From NCBI GenBank assembly GCA_913056365.1, contig CAJXLT010000004.1, positions 124,001-188,000 on the forward strand: a stretch of 64,000 nucleotides of DNA. The letters are read 5' to 3'. The notes beneath the pieces are model-generated. The model saw only the letters and a program-made list of their open reading frames with translations, had not been told where the DNA came from and did not search any database. The number at the start of each line of letters is the position of its first letter. Position 1 is the stretch's first letter. The stretch is from an uncultured Paenibacillaceae bacterium. GTDB taxonomy: Bacteria > Bacillota > Bacilli > Paenibacillales > K13. The position numbers and the translations under genes were made by a program. Below are positions 63,680-64,000 of this stretch, in pieces.

Positions 63680-64000
63680 GTTGACTCTCCTTGCAAGGGC
63701 GAGACGGTAGGGTCCCAAGGGCCGGATTGCGCACCCTTCCACTCTGATCCGTCTTCCCATATTTCTTTCTTCCAGATCGGTACAATTTGTTTGAGACGCT
63801 CAATCGCGTATCGATTGGCTTCATAAGAGCTGGCGCGATGTGGCGAGGATACAGCAATCACTACACTCGCCTCTCCGATAGCAACCTGTCCGAGCCGATG
63901 AGTGATCGCGCACAGGGTTCCGTCCCACCGGGCAGCGATTTCTTCCCCGATTTGGCTTAGTGTATGCAGTGCCATCGGAATGTAAGCCTCATATTCCAAC
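63676..64000 (-). CDS. moaE: MoaE, molybdopterin synthase large subunit (5' end beyond window)
   Basis: The C-terminal 107 residues of MoaE, which with MoaD converts precursor Z to molybdopterin. Visible are LEYEAY-like MEYEAYIPMALHTL, AITHRLGQVAIGEASVVIAVSSPHRASSYEANRYAIERLKQIVPIWKKE (read in parts), including the His-Arg and the catalytic Lys in PIWKKE. The start lies past position 64000. It overlaps moeB by 4 bp, so the two are co-translated in a molybdenum cofactor operon. Confidence 0.95.
   Translation of the reverse strand, partial: LEYEAYIPMALHTLSQIGEEIAARWDGTLCAITHRLGQVAIGEASVVIAVSSPHRASSYEANRYAIERLKQIVPIWKKEIWEDGSEWKGAQSGPWDPTVSPLQGEST

Overview
The window looks like chromosome of an endospore-forming, low-to-mid GC Firmicute, most likely Paenibacillus or a close relative in the Paenibacillaceae. 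The basis is the gene content: PrkA, SpoVR and YhbH, a YugN-family protein, a short AbrB with a CxxC...CxxC tail, sufCDSUB gene order, MtnK/MtnA, a NTTRR-type collagen-like spore-surface protein, Shine-Dalgarno sites close to AGGAGG, and many GTG/TTG starts. This is inference from families; no rRNA, tRNA, CRISPR array, prophage or complete insertion sequence was seen.

Layout. 0-5.8 kb: end of a LuxR-type regulator, YugN-like protein, membrane HtrA protease followed by a two-component system, then ispH. 5.8-12.4 kb: primary metabolism (DAHP synthase, class I-beta-like glutamine synthetase behind a GlnR/TnrA box, serC), an orphan PhoP-like regulator, trmL, abrB. 12.5-17 kb: a 34-residue membrane protein, a phosphodiester glycosidase pair, TauE exporter, thioredoxin-reductase-like flavoprotein, DUF2161 protein. 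17-29 kb: prkA, a PAS-GGDEF cyclase, VanY-type carboxypeptidase, MATE pump, MDR oxidoreductase, and the pair spoVR plus a 776-residue collagen/beta-helix protein. 29.7-36.2 kb: two overlapping solute-binding lipoproteins without permeases, a sulfatase divergent from an AraC regulator, and yhbH. 36.7-44.6 kb: endonuclease-like protein, then a run of carbohydrate/nucleoside genes on one strand (nucleoside hydrolase, cytoplasmic GH9, an unrecognised TIM-barrel-like protein, aldo/keto reductase, ribokinase). 45-50.8 kb: ABC exporter, small membrane proteins, EAL phosphodiesterase, YunC. 51-53.3 kb: mtnK-mtnA methionine salvage. 53.6-59 kb: complete sufCDSUB operon with an iron-box-like operator. 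59-60.1 kb: a toxin-antitoxin-like pair lying between two copies of the sufB tail and its terminator. 60.2-64 kb: NlpC/P60 lipoprotein, HD-GYP phosphodiesterase, moeB and part of moaE.

How they fit together. All three members of the PrkA-SpoVR-YhbH sporulation/stress trio are present but dispersed over 19 kb. Nucleoside hydrolase and ribokinase would release and phosphorylate ribose, with a cre-like site over the promoter of the distal genes. One diguanylate cyclase, one EAL and one HD-GYP phosphodiesterase give both sides of c-di-GMP turnover.

Most unusual signals: (i) three intergenic 130-bp elements whose inverted GGTCTTA/TAAGACC half-sites are always exactly 106 bp apart, and other intergenic repeat clusters that share a period of about 50-51 bp; (ii) the toxin-antitoxin-like pair framed by duplicated sufB ends; (iii) the collagen-stalk/beta-helix protein coupled to spoVR; (iv) four hexamers on an 11-bp period before htrA; (v) tandem 10-bp repeats plus an inverted repeat before sufC.
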